From: a virus
IMG/VR virus record: IMGVR_UViG_3300045976_000102
Span: 1-20,561 of that record
Strand: one strand, 5' to 3'
Length of the DNA stretch: 20,561 bases
Shown: piece after piece, positions 7,086 through 13,552 of the stretch
Position numbering within the stretch: the stretch's first letter is position 1
Layout of the letters: each line of letters opens with the position of its first letter
Program-made: the position numbers and the translations under genes
Notes under the pieces: model-generated
Told to the model about the DNA's origin: nothing
The model's input: only the letters and a program-made list of their open reading frames with translations
Database searches by the model: none

Positions 7086-8359
7086 GCGGCATCCTCCGTG
7101 GGCTCGATCATCGGCGGTTCGTCAGGTTCTACGGTGAGGGTGTCGGCGGCCATGTCCACGGGTGGAAGTCCGACCGTGGCAGCAGCCGAGTCGGGTGCCA
7201 CGCCGGCATCGGTCAGCGTCTTGAAGGCGTTCACCATGGCCAGCATGTGCGCGTCCTCGGCCGCCTGGTCCTCTGGGACGGCGGACTCGTAGCACAGCTC
7301 CACGTCCGGCGCGCGGCCCGGCGGCATGTACAGCGGCAGCAGGCCCCGGTTCAGTGCGCCAGCGATGCGGGACAGCGCCGGGTCCACGTTCCAGTTGGCC
7401 AATTGGAAGTCGGCCGCCTCCGCATTCGCCCGGTTCACGTCCGCGCTCTGGCCCAGGATGGCCGGGTGCACGCGCAGGGCTTCGCGGATCGCGTCGCTGC
7501 TCACCTTGCGCAGCTCACCGAACTGGATGTCTTTCGGGGTGAAAGCGTTTTGCACCCAGCGCATGCCGGCCTGGAGCAGCGCCACCCGGTGCGCGTTGTT
7601 CACCCCGCGGTGCTGGTCGTGCCAGCGCTCCCGGAACTTCTCGAACTCCCCGTCCGGGATGTTGCGGTCGGTCTCGATGATGCCGCCGGGCGTGGCGTCG
7701 TTGGCGAAGAACTTACGGTTGTAGGCGCTGGCCAGCCGGTAGGAGTCCAGGTCCACCAGCAGCGGCTGCACCGGCCCGAGCCCACGATAGGTGTCCAGCG
7801 GGTTCGGTGTCTTGATCTGGATGACCTGCCGCGGCTCCAGCGGGATCTTCTCCCCACCCGGCCCCGTGTAGACGTAGCCGGCCAGGTACTTCGTCGTGGA
7901 CGGGACCGGCAGCATGCGGTCCGGGCGGACCGGCCACAGTTCCATCGGGACCGTAGGGAACCGGGGGTCGGTGACGATCACCCCGTACGCCTCGCCGGTC
8001 AGCTTGACGTGTTGGACCCAGGTCTCCACCAGCTCGTGCCGGGAATAGTAGGGATTCGGGCTGTTCCACAGGTCCAGCGCCGGGTGGCTGACGATCTGCC
8101 GGCGCGCCGGCTCGTACGGGCCGTAGACCCGGCGGGCGTTCGTGGAGACCCGCTCCATGTACCACGGTTGCTTGGCGGCGGCCTCGGCGATGGCGCCGAC
8201 TGCGGCGAACAGGGTCCCGACCGAACCGTACGCCTCCAGCTCGGAAGTCTTCGACCCGCGCGAGCCGAACGAGAGGAACGAGCCGGTGCCGCCGAGCATG
8301 CCGGCGTACGGGACGGGGGCGGCGGCCTGCGGGCGGGTGCGTCGCGCCAACAGGTCCAC
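7082..8359 (-). CDS. Portal protein, HK97 family
   Basis: This 425-residue protein is probably the dodecameric portal at the DNA entry vertex, where it binds terminase and later the connectors. The N-terminal region AYGSVGTLFAAVGAIAEAAA (about 44-63) leads into the typical portal wing and stem. The central segment with LEPRQVIQIKTPNPLDTYRG and the later VHPAILGQSADVNRANAEAA are conserved portal features. Length fits the family. GTG at 8359 has a GGGGGG ribosome binding site and lies three bases after the preceding gene. The acidic, Pro-rich C-terminus is probably disordered. Confidence 0.94.
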   Translation of the reverse strand: MDLLARRTRPQAAAPVPYAGMLGGTGSFLSFGSRGSKTSELEAYGSVGTLFAAVGAIAEAAAKQPWYMERVSTNARRVYGPYEPARRQIVSHPALDLWNSPNPYYSRHELVETWVQHVKLTGEAYGVIVTDPRFPTVPMELWPVRPDRMLPVPSTTKYLAGYVYTGPGGEKIPLEPRQVIQIKTPNPLDTYRGLGPVQPLLVDLDSYRLASAYNRKFFANDATPGGIIETDRNIPDGEFEKFRERWHDQHRGVNNAHRVALLQAGMRWVQNAFTPKDIQFGELRKVSSDAIREALRVHPAILGQSADVNRANAEAADFQLANWNVDPALSRIAGALNRGLLPLYMPPGRAPDVELCYESAVPEDQAAEDAHMLAMVNAFKTLTDAGVAPDSAAATVGLPPVDMAADTLTVEPDEPPMIEPTEDAA

Positions 8360-8362
8360 GGC

Positions 8363-8695
8363 TCACCCCCCGGTGCGCTCCATCCCGTGGTTCAGCCAGA
8401 GCAGCACCGCTCCGGTCACCACGAATCCAACAGTCGCGCCCAGGGTGAAACCTGCGATAGCGAAGCACGCGAGTGCGCTTACCGTGAGAATGTACGGCCT
8501 CGCGCTACGGACTGTCACGCCACCCCGGGTAACGATCGCGCGTGTCGCCACCAGCGCAAGCGCTAGTAGGCCGCGCAACGCCCCCGGAACCCTGTTAAGG
8601 ACGGCGCGCACGCTGTAGCCGCGCCGCAGGGTGTGGGCCTGTGCGGCGCCGCGCAGGTCCTCAATCGAGGGGCGCGGGGTCGTGTAGGTGGCCAT
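8363..8695 (-). CDS. Small membrane protein between terminase and portal
   Basis: This 110-residue protein has a basic N-terminal half and a hydrophobic stretch at about residues 67-101, long enough for two short transmembrane helices or one long hairpin (ILTVSALACFAIAGFTLGAT, then VGFVVTGAVLLWL). A weaker hydrophobic stretch lies at about 38-55. It ends with a short polar tail (NHGMERTGG). ATG overlaps the terminase stop by one base (TGATG). Membrane proteins here are unusual for a packaging block but do occur in actinophages. A holin-like or membrane-docking role cannot be excluded. The function is unknown. Confidence 0.75.
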   Translation of the reverse strand: MATYTTPRPSIEDLRGAAQAHTLRRGYSVRAVLNRVPGALRGLLALALVATRAIVTRGGVTVRSARPYILTVSALACFAIAGFTLGATVGFVVTGAVLLWLNHGMERTGG

Positions 8696-10215
8696 CAGAG
8701 GAACCGTAGCTCACTGGCACCCAGGTCGTGGTGTGCCACCACATACCGCATCGTGTCGCATGCGTCGTCCATGATCTTGATCGGCTTGTCTTTCTTGGGG
8801 TCCCACTGGTAGCCAGGGATCTCTTCCTCCAGGCAGGCCGGGCGGGAGGCGTCGGTCAGCGCCGGGTCCCGCTCCACCAGTCCCCCGCGCATGATGAATA
8901 GCCGGCGCTCTTTGAACCGCTGCTCCACGCGGTCCCGCCCCAGGTTCACCCGCTTGTCGGCCGGCTGGGTGGGCAGGCCCAGGTAGCGCTCCAGGGTGGC
9001 CCTGTCCTCGGCCTGGTGGTCGGTGAGGATGACTTCCGGCTCGGGCTCGGTCCAGCGGTAGTGATGCTGCGCGGTCGGGTCATGCCAGTGCTCGGTGTCG
9101 GTACAGGCCGTGCGCGCGGCCGGTGTTTCACGTGGAACCGCGCGCCCGTGCCGGACCACGGTGGCCGCCAGCTCGCTGTGTAGCGGCGCGTTCGGGTCCG
9201 GCGGCGGCCACTCCATGTCCTCGGCCGGGCCATCCTCGTGCACGCGCACCGAGGCGAGAATGCGCTCCGCCCAGTCCTGCACGGTGCGCCCGGTACCCAT
9301 GTGCTGGCGGTAGCAGTACAGCTCCCCGTCCGGCGCCGTCGCCCACATCGTGCACACGAACGGGTGCCGGAACCCAAAGTCGACGGACCAGGCGCGCGGC
9401 CAGTCCTCGGGGATCGGGAACTGGTCGATCAAGTGGGTGGCCGGGTCGTACTCCTTGAAGGTGATGTCCTCGGCGGCCACCCAGAGGCCCAGCCGCAGCC
9501 GCTGGTACCGCACCCCCGTGAGTGAGTCCAGGATACCGCGTATGTACTGCGCGCCGGCTTCGGTGAGCCGGTACCGCCGCCCCTCGTGTTCTTCGTCGTC
9601 CGGACTGGCAGGCTGGTCGGTAACTTCGTCGTAGTACCGGGGGTTGTCCACATGCCGCGACTCCCACATGCGCAGCCGGCCGGCCGTGGCGCGCGTCTGG
9701 AGCCAGTGGGTTGGTAGCTCTGGGTTGGTGTCCGCGATGATCTGCTGGAACGAGATCCGGCCGTTGCGCAGACGGGTGAGTAGCGCCTGCCAGTCGGTCT
9801 CCGTCAGCTCGATGGCCTCCTGCACGTAGATCACGTCGTACTCCGATGACATGATCTTCGTGGGCTTATTCATGCCGCCGAGCATCACGCGGGAGCCGTT
9901 CTCGTACCGGTACTGCGCCGGCTCCTCGGCGCTGCCGCCGTAGAACTCTACGATGCCGGCCTCAAGCGCCTCGGGCAGCACCCACTCCCGGAAGGTGACC
10001 AGCGCAGTGCTGGTCAGCGACTCGGCCGTCTTGCGCACGATCAGGCCCCGCGCACCCGGCGTGGCCAGCATCATGGCGTGCAGCTTCTCCAGGCATGCGC
10101 GGGATTTCCCCGTGCCGGCCGGCCCGGACAGGATGACCTCCGGGCCGCGGTAGCTCCACAGCTTCGCGCAGTTATTGCGCGGGGCGTAGGTGTGGACTAG
10201 CTGGCGGGTGGGCAC
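8695..10215 (-). CDS. terL: Terminase large subunit (packaging ATPase/nuclease)
   Basis: This 506-residue motor packages DNA into the prohead and cuts it. The ATPase Walker A is GPAGTGKS (31-38). Walker B is VIYVQEA, with the catalytic Glu after a hydrophobic strand. The nuclease domain shows WSVDFGF, a TDHQAEDRATLE strand and DDACDTMRY near the C-terminus, matching the acidic residues of the RNase H-like fold. I chose GTG at 10215 because it is the first start in frame with conserved sequence and gives a normal family length. The open frame runs on to 10878, but that part is a shadow of other genes. An apparent insertion of about 40 residues (about 350-390) contains a parS-like sequence at DNA level. 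Confidence 0.93.
   Translation of the reverse strand: MPTRQLVHTYAPRNNCAKLWSYRGPEVILSGPAGTGKSRACLEKLHAMMLATPGARGLIVRKTAESLTSTALVTFREWVLPEALEAGIVEFYGGSAEEPAQYRYENGSRVMLGGMNKPTKIMSSEYDVIYVQEAIELTETDWQALLTRLRNGRISFQQIIADTNPELPTHWLQTRATAGRLRMWESRHVDNPRYYDEVTDQPASPDDEEHEGRRYRLTEAGAQYIRGILDSLTGVRYQRLRLGLWVAAEDITFKEYDPATHLIDQFPIPEDWPRAWSVDFGFRHPFVCTMWATAPDGELYCYRQHMGTGRTVQDWAERILASVRVHEDGPAEDMEWPPPDPNAPLHSELAATVVRHGRAVPRETPAARTACTDTEHWHDPTAQHHYRWTEPEPEVILTDHQAEDRATLERYLGLPTQPADKRVNLGRDRVEQRFKERRLFIMRGGLVERDPALTDASRPACLEEEIPGYQWDPKKDKPIKIMDDACDTMRYVVAHHDLGASELRFL
9124..9139 (+). promoter_or_regulatory. parS-like ParB-binding site inside the large terminase gene
   Basis: The sequence TGTTTCACGTGGAACC matches the bacterial chromosomal parS consensus TGTTNCACGTGAAACA very closely. 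Read on the minus strand it differs only at the first base, because the fifth base of the consensus is free. The 14-base core has the CACGTG centre and one deviation from perfect palindromy. In the minus-strand reading frame it encodes VPRET; in another frame it reads FHVKH, the familiar translation of parS sites. No parA or parB gene is in the window, so a host ParB would be the likely ligand. Binding is inferred, not shown. Confidence 0.6.
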
Positions 10216-10502
10216 GGCTCGTCCGGTCCGATGCTGCGCACAGCAGCAGTGACGGCGGCCAGCGGCGAGAGGCCGGCCGGCCGCCACGCTGCCATCTTGG
10301 CATCGCACGCGGCCTGATCGTGTTCGGCCAGCAGCACGCCGCACAGCGGGCACTGGTCCACGTACGTCAGACCGTTGAACCATGCGGGCAAACTCGCGAG
10401 GTAGGAGCGGCAGTCCCGCTCGATCCGCGCGATCAGTGCGCGCCGGGCGTGCTCGGCATGGTCGATGGACCGTACGCGGCGGATGTAGCGGGAGCGGCTC
10501 AC
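10197..10502 (-). CDS. Zinc-knuckle protein preceding the large terminase (101 aa)
   Basis: GTG at 10502 forms a GTGA overlap with the preceding small gene, and the frame ends 19 bases inside the terminase gene. The first 45 residues are basic and helical (HAEHARRALIARIERDCRSYL). A metal-binding centre is likely at CPLCGVLLAEHDQAAC, giving Cys51, Cys54, His61 and Cys66. The tail is Ala/Pro-rich. Position between the terminase subunits suggests a packaging accessory or DNA-binding role, but no homologue is recognised. Longer starts reading back to 10619 run through the preceding gene and are rejected. Confidence 0.75.
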   Translation of the reverse strand: MSRSRYIRRVRSIDHAEHARRALIARIERDCRSYLASLPAWFNGLTYVDQCPLCGVLLAEHDQAACDAKMAAWRPAGLSPLAAVTAAVRSIGPDEPCPPAS

Positions 10503-10648
10503 TCGCCCCACCGGTCCCAGCAGATCGTGGCCTTGTGGTTCCCCTCGTGCCCGGCCGACAGCTCGCACGTACCGCGCACCTGGTCTCCCGGCACGTCCGC
10601 CCAGAACTCGGAAGGGCACTCCTGCTGCTCATTCTCTTCGGGTGGCAT
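10499..10648 (-). CDS. Small Cys/His protein with the C-x-L-x-A-G-H-x-G-x-H module (49 aa)
   Basis: ATG at 10648 lies four bases after the preceding stop, and TGA overlaps the next start as GTGA. The frame encodes 49 residues with Cys11, then Cys28 and CELSAGHEGNH (28-38), ending in WDRWGE. The spacing of Cys, Leu, Gly, His, Gly and His is identical to that in the 68-residue protein two genes upstream (CGLLAGHDGRH), and both end in WGE. Two Cys and two His could bind one zinc ion. The gene is too short for many gene finders, but the repeated module and overlap make it credible. The function is unknown. Confidence 0.75.
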   Translation of the reverse strand: MPPEENEQQECPSEFWADVPGDQVRGTCELSAGHEGNHKATICWDRWGE

Positions 10649-10652
10649 GGGC

Positions 10653-10967
10653 TCAGTCTACCGTCAGCCCAGTACACCCGTAGGGCTCCGAAGTCCCGTA
10701 CAGGTGGACCCAGTAGCAGCCGACACGCTGGCACGTGCGTCCCTGCGGTGTTGCCATCTGGCCGGACGAACGCTGCCAGTTGCCCCAGTTGTGCCGGCGC
10801 TCCGCCCCTTCGTCCAAGACGCAGCGCACGCCATGCGGGTGCGCTGGATGGTGTGCCTCGGTGCATTCGTGGCAGCACAGTTCGGAGGGTGGCTCGCAGT
10901 GTTGCCCGTGTAAGTCACAGCACCGGGCCGCCGCCCCTTCGTCCAGGTACACCGTGTCTGGGTCCAT
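10653..10967 (-). CDS. Cysteine-rich protein with two zinc-finger-like regions (104 aa)
   Basis: ATG at 10967 overlaps the previous stop by one base (TGATG). The protein has ten Cys. The N-terminal half carries CC, C, CC and C with several His (LCCHECTEAHH at 30-40), which could bind one or two zinc ions. Residues 49-62 (CVLDEGAERRHNWG) match the spacing of the module in both neighbours. The C-terminal part has CQRVGC and EPYGCTG (79-100), a pattern that recurs in the protein at 17613-17810. The longer reading to 11183 overlaps other genes completely. The function is unknown; nucleic acid or protein binding is plausible. Confidence 0.75.
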   Translation of the reverse strand: MDPDTVYLDEGAAARCCDLHGQHCEPPSELCCHECTEAHHPAHPHGVRCVLDEGAERRHNWGNWQRSSGQMATPQGRTCQRVGCYWVHLYGTSEPYGCTGLTVD

Positions 10968-11173
10968 CACTCGCCCCACTCGATCGAGTACCGATGCCGC
11001 CCGTCGTGCCCGGCAAGCAGGCCGCAAGGCAGTACGACGGGACTCGGGATGCCGAGCACAGCAGTTACCGTGGCTGGACAGCCGGCATAGTACGGCTCCA
11101 CCCAGCGCGGCGACCCGAGCCGGATCACGTTCCTCGCCTCGGCCTGCTCGCGAGTACGCCGGTCGATGCTCAC
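10967..11173 (-). CDS. Small Cys/His protein with CGLLAGHDGRH module (68 aa)
   Basis: GTG at 11173 overlaps the small terminase stop as GTGA. The basic N-terminus (MSIDRRTREQAEARN) is followed by Cys32 and then CGLLAGHDGRH (50-60), ending in YSIEWGE. The module matches the 49-residue protein two genes downstream, which points to duplication. Cys32, Cys50, His56 and His60 could form a C2H2 zinc site. It is translated directly after the small terminase subunit, so it is probably made at packaging time. The role is unknown. Confidence 0.75.
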   Translation of the reverse strand: MSIDRRTREQAEARNVIRLGSPRWVEPYYAGCPATVTAVLGIPSPVVLPCGLLAGHDGRHRYSIEWGE

Positions 11174-11634
11174 CTGAGTTCACCTACCTCGACTCCGACG
11201 ATCTCGTACTTGACCGTGGTCACGTTCACGTCCACGACCTGCCGGTACGCGCCCAGCTCCTTGGCGACCATCTCCAGGGCCCGGTGCTTGGATTGGTACG
11301 CGGGCGCCAGCTCCTGCGGGGTGAGGCCGATCCGCTGGCCCTTACGGATCTCCCGGTCCAGGCGTTCCACGTCCCGCTGTAGCTCGGCAATGCGGGCGCC
11401 CTTGTTGGCCACCCAGAGCGCGGCGAATTCATCCGCCAGGCCAGCGCGCTGGCGCTCGATCTCACTGGCATACTTCTGGGCGAACTCATGCACGCTGCTC
11501 GGGTGCACGCCGTAGCGCTCGCCCACCACGGCCAGCGCGTCGCCAGCGGCCAGGTCCCGGATCAGCAGCGGGCGGTAGCGCGGGCTGTTGAGCACCCGCG
11601 GCTTGTACGGCAGGGTGCGGGCTACCTGGCTCAC
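11170..11634 (-). CDS. Probable terminase small subunit
   Basis: This 154-residue protein begins with a helix-turn-helix-like region (RYRPLLIRDLAAGDALAVV to YGVHPSSVHEFAQ, about 19-53). A long helical part follows (about 57-128), and a C-terminal beta segment ends in VKYEIVGVEVGELR, a motif I associate with actinophage small terminases, where it may contact the large subunit. It would recognise the packaging site and load the large subunit. GTG at 11634 gives a GTGA overlap with the upstream gene. A GTG-initiated longer form reaching 11691 overlaps that gene by about 60 bases and is less likely. An alternative is another HTH DNA-binding protein. Confidence 0.7.
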   Translation of the reverse strand: MSQVARTLPYKPRVLNSPRYRPLLIRDLAAGDALAVVGERYGVHPSSVHEFAQKYASEIERQRAGLADEFAALWVANKGARIAELQRDVERLDREIRKGQRIGLTPQELAPAYQSKHRALEMVAKELGAYRQVVDVNVTTVKYEIVGVEVGELR

Positions 11635-11906
11635 GTCGTCAGGTCCGTGATGCGGATCGAGGGACCCGGGATCGCGCGGTCCGGTGGCCACGCCCGGAAC
11701 CGCCCCTCCCAGTCCGACTTGATCTCGGCCAAATCTCGCTCGGGCGCCAGTAAGTACATCGTGCCGGCTGGAACGTAGGGGTCGGTCACCACGCGAACCA
11801 GGCCGGGCGCTCGGCTCACCGCATCCCGGGCCAGCTGCTCGTGGTCGGGGTGCACCAGCAGGCGTGACTCATGGTCACGCAACCATTGGCCGATCGTGGG
11901 CTCCAT
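11631..11906 (-). CDS. Hypothetical protein before the small terminase (91 aa)
   Basis: ATG at 11906 has a GGGGGG ribosome binding site five bases upstream; a GTG two codons earlier overlaps that site and is less likely. The protein starts MEPTIGQWLRDHE and has alternating hydrophobic segments (LVRVVTDPYVPAGTMYLLAP at about 48-67), then a Trp/Pro-rich region (SDWEGRFRAWPPDRAIPG). No metal-binding or membrane motif is visible and I do not recognise a family. It is the first gene after the hairpin at 11971-12011 and is coupled to the small terminase, so it may be the first gene of the packaging unit. Confidence 0.7.
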   Translation of the reverse strand: MEPTIGQWLRDHESRLLVHPDHEQLARDAVSRAPGLVRVVTDPYVPAGTMYLLAPERDLAEIKSDWEGRFRAWPPDRAIPGPSIRITDLTT

Positions 11907-11970
11907 GGTCACCCCCCGTAATCACATCTGGTTGCATCGGGTTACCGAACAGCCTACGCCGCCCCCTCAG

Positions 11971-12011
11971 GGGGTGCGGCCCGCACGCTTCCCCTCGTGG
12001 GGCCGCACCCC
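11971..12011 (-). terminator. 12-bp hairpin before the small-terminase block
   Basis: Bases 11971-11982 (GGGGTGCGGCCC) are exactly complementary to 12000-12011, with a 17-base loop. A second, competing stem CCCCC-TCA-GGGGG at 11962-11974 uses the same bases, so alternative foldings exist, as in attenuators. The hairpin starts four bases after the stop of the gene at 12015-12185. No T-tract follows on the minus strand. It probably marks a boundary between the middle genes and the packaging genes. Confidence 0.55.
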
Positions 12012-12014
12012 AGC

Positions 12015-12185
12015 TCATGGGGTCGGGGGCGGCGGGGTGGGCTCCTTGGGTGCCAGGCCCCAACCCATGCAGGTCATGGGGGGCCATGCGCCGGAGCCGT
12101 CGCCGTGCCGCATCACTAGGCCGTCAGCCCGCAGTGCGCGTTCCTTGCCGCACACCGAGCAGATGCCGCGCTTCCGCTCGCTCAC
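12015..12185 (-). CDS. Small zinc-ribbon protein CSVCG (56 aa)
   Basis: GTG at 12185 overlaps the previous stop as GTGA. Residues 9-13 are CSVCG; DGLVMRHG follows at 22-28, then a third Cys in TCMGWG (about 38-43). The pattern Cys-x2-Cys-Gly, Arg-His and a later Cys-x-Gly-x-Gly is a recurring small zinc-ribbon design in actinophages, and the protein at 17180-17359 shares it. The C-terminus is a run of Pro and Thr. It is too short for enzyme activity and probably binds nucleic acid or protein. It lies just before the hairpin at 11971-12011. Confidence 0.75.
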   Translation of the reverse strand: MSERKRGICSVCGKERALRADGLVMRHGDGSGAWPPMTCMGWGLAPKEPTPPPPTP

Positions 12186-12322
12186 GCCGCCTCCTCAGGC
12201 TCGGGGCACGCCGACCGGCTGTACAGTCGGACCGGCGGCCTCTTGATCATCTCGCACGCCAGCCAGATCAGCCCCACGTAGTGCTCGGCGCACAGCACCA
12301 GAGCGAGGGTGCGCACGGTCAC
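12182..12322 (-). CDS. Small peptide with hydrophobic N-terminus (46 aa)
   Basis: GTG at 12322 overlaps the preceding stop as GTGA and its own TGA overlaps the next GTG in the same way, which is the main support for this short gene. The N-terminal half (VRTLALVLCAEHYVGLIWLA) is hydrophobic enough for a short membrane-associated helix. The second half is basic then acidic (IKRPPVRLYSRSACPEPEE). Three Cys are present without a clear zinc pattern. The function is unknown. Confidence 0.6.
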   Translation of the reverse strand: MTVRTLALVLCAEHYVGLIWLACEMIKRPPVRLYSRSACPEPEEAA

Positions 12323-12579
12323 GGGTCCGCCCCCGGCTCGGCCCCGCGATGCTGTGCCGTCCTCTCGATGCGGTTCAGCGCCTCACGCAAGCTGGCAATC
12401 AGCGTCTCCGCGTTTTCTACGTCCAGCACGCACTCGGCACCATTCAGGGTTTCTTCACGCCACACGGTAAGCCTGACGGTCTCGTTCCAGCTTGTAGCGG
12501 TCGCTACATCTAGCGTGTACTTGACCCCGCCCGAGTCCCAGCCCACGATTTCGCCCGGCAAACTGCTCCAGATGCTCAC
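12319..12579 (-). CDS. Hypothetical protein (86 aa)
   Basis: GTG at 12579 overlaps the upstream stop as GTGA, so I prefer it to a longer frame beginning at 12630. The protein begins VSIWSSLPGEIVGWD and has alternating beta-type segments (KYTLDVATAT, ETVRLTVWREET), then an acidic segment and an amphipathic helix (TLIASLREALNRIERTAQ at about 56-73). The strand-rich front and single helix suggest a small compact domain. No recognised family or catalytic residues are visible. It sits in the middle block of small genes of unknown role. Confidence 0.7.
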   Translation of the reverse strand: MSIWSSLPGEIVGWDSGGVKYTLDVATATSWNETVRLTVWREETLNGAECVLDVENAETLIASLREALNRIERTAQHRGAEPGADP

Positions 12580-13178
12580 GTCCGCTCCCCCAGCATCCGC
12601 GCGAACCGCTGGCAGACCTCGGAGCCGCACGTCGCGTACCCGCCCACGTCGTGCATGAGCGGGCCACCGTACTGGTGTACGGCCCGCGCCAGCTCGCGCA
12701 GCTCGTCCATGTCCACCGGCTCATCCTCGTGCTCGCACATGACTGGCGGGCACTCGTGGTGGTCAGCGCACTTGTCCGCGCCGTGCAGATCGTACTGCTC
12801 GGACACCCAGGTGATCACTGCGTCCTGGCCGCCCAGTTCCTCGGCGATCTCGACTGCGGCGGCCAGGAGGCGCGCGAGCTTGTCGCTATGACTCTCGCTC
12901 GGCGTGCTCCCCATAGTTGACTCGTCGTCCGCCAGCGCCGTGCGCTCCGCTTCTGCGCGTTCTAGCGCCTCGCGCGAGAGCCGCACCGCCTCGGTGGCGC
13001 TGATCTCCGCCCGCGCCGGCCGGACCCCGCAGTCGTGTAGCTCACGGGCCAGACTTGCGTAGTACCGCTCGGCGGCCTCGTAGGTCCCCCAGGGGTCACC
13101 GAGCTGCCCATTCATGTGGTTGCGGATGATCTCCGCCAACGCGGCCCGCTCCGCGACCTCACGCTCCACGTCGCTCAC
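12576..13178 (-). CDS. Hypothetical helical protein with a Cys/His-rich region (200 aa)
   Basis: GTG at 13178 overlaps the preceding stop as GTGA. Residues 1-115 are mostly helical and charged (AERAALAEIIRNHMNGQLGD near the start; LSREALERAEAERTALADDE at 67-86). Residues 137-150 hold a Cys/His cluster (CADHHECPPVMCEHE) and two more Cys occur at 184 and 189 (TCGSEVC), so one zinc site is plausible. The C-terminal part is helical. I do not recognise the family. Its size and position suggest a middle-expressed regulator or DNA-associated protein, but nothing in the sequence proves this. Confidence 0.75.
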   Translation of the reverse strand: MSDVEREVAERAALAEIIRNHMNGQLGDPWGTYEAAERYYASLARELHDCGVRPARAEISATEAVRLSREALERAEAERTALADDESTMGSTPSESHSDKLARLLAAAVEIAEELGGQDAVITWVSEQYDLHGADKCADHHECPPVMCEHEDEPVDMDELRELARAVHQYGGPLMHDVGGYATCGSEVCQRFARMLGERT

Positions 13179-13552
13179 TGAGGGTCCTCGATGATCTGGA
13201 GCGTGGCCACGAACAGGTCCCGCGCGCCACACTCGGTTAGCCAGGCTAGCTCGCGCTCGGCATCCTCGCGGGTAGCGCAGGCGTATGGGACGGCCATGCT
13301 ACGGCCGGGCAGCACGGCTAGCTGGTTCGGCTTCCAGCCGCCGTTGCGCGCCACCACCACGTACTGCACGTCTCCGTACTCGGGGTTCGGGCACGCCCCG
13401 TGCTCCTGGGTCATGTCCGGGTGGACGATGCGCGTCCAGTTCTCGGGGATGCCCTGCCCGCACCGCGTGCAGCGCGGCAGGTCGCCCTCGGCCGCCGCTC
13501 CCGCCACGGCCCCCACGACCGCGCCCAGGGAGGCCGACTTCTCGGGCTTCAC
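13175..13552 (-). CDS. Hypothetical protein with CTRCG zinc-knuckle motif (125 aa)
   Basis: GTG at 13552 overlaps the preceding stop as GTGA; the longer frame to 13666 covers the neighbouring gene and is rejected. The first 24 residues are Ala/Val/Gly-rich (LGAVVGAVAGAAAEG). Then come CTRCGQGIPENW (28-39) and HGACPNPEYG (51-60), giving Cys28, Cys31, His51 and Cys54 as likely zinc ligands. The second half contains VQYVVVARNGGWKPNQLAVL, then an AREDAERELAWL-like helix (TREDAERELAWL near 100). The overall layout suggests a zinc ribbon fused to a small alpha/beta domain. The function is unknown. Confidence 0.72.
   Translation of the reverse strand: MKPEKSASLGAVVGAVAGAAAEGDLPRCTRCGQGIPENWTRIVHPDMTQEHGACPNPEYGDVQYVVVARNGGWKPNQLAVLPGRSMAVPYACATREDAERELAWLTECGARDLFVATLQIIEDPQ

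Noticed and set aside
6006-8566. Long plus-strand open frames (428 and 439 codons) opposite portal, protease and capsid genes
   Set aside because: They lie antisense to strongly recognised genes and their translations are rich in Arg, His, Val and Gly, as expected for mirror frames of GC-rich coding DNA. No ribosome binding site or conserved motif is seen.
10216-10878. N-terminal extension of the large terminase frame to 10878
   Set aside because: The extension overlaps two other supported genes, has the composition of an out-of-frame translation and would make the protein about 220 residues longer than the family.
11875-12087. Minus-strand frame of 70 codons with an internal ATG forming an ATGA overlap at 12018
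   Set aside because: It runs through the hairpin at 11971-12011 and into the start of the gene at 11631-11906. Its translation is Gly/Pro/Arg-rich with no recognisable feature, so the overlap is probably chance.
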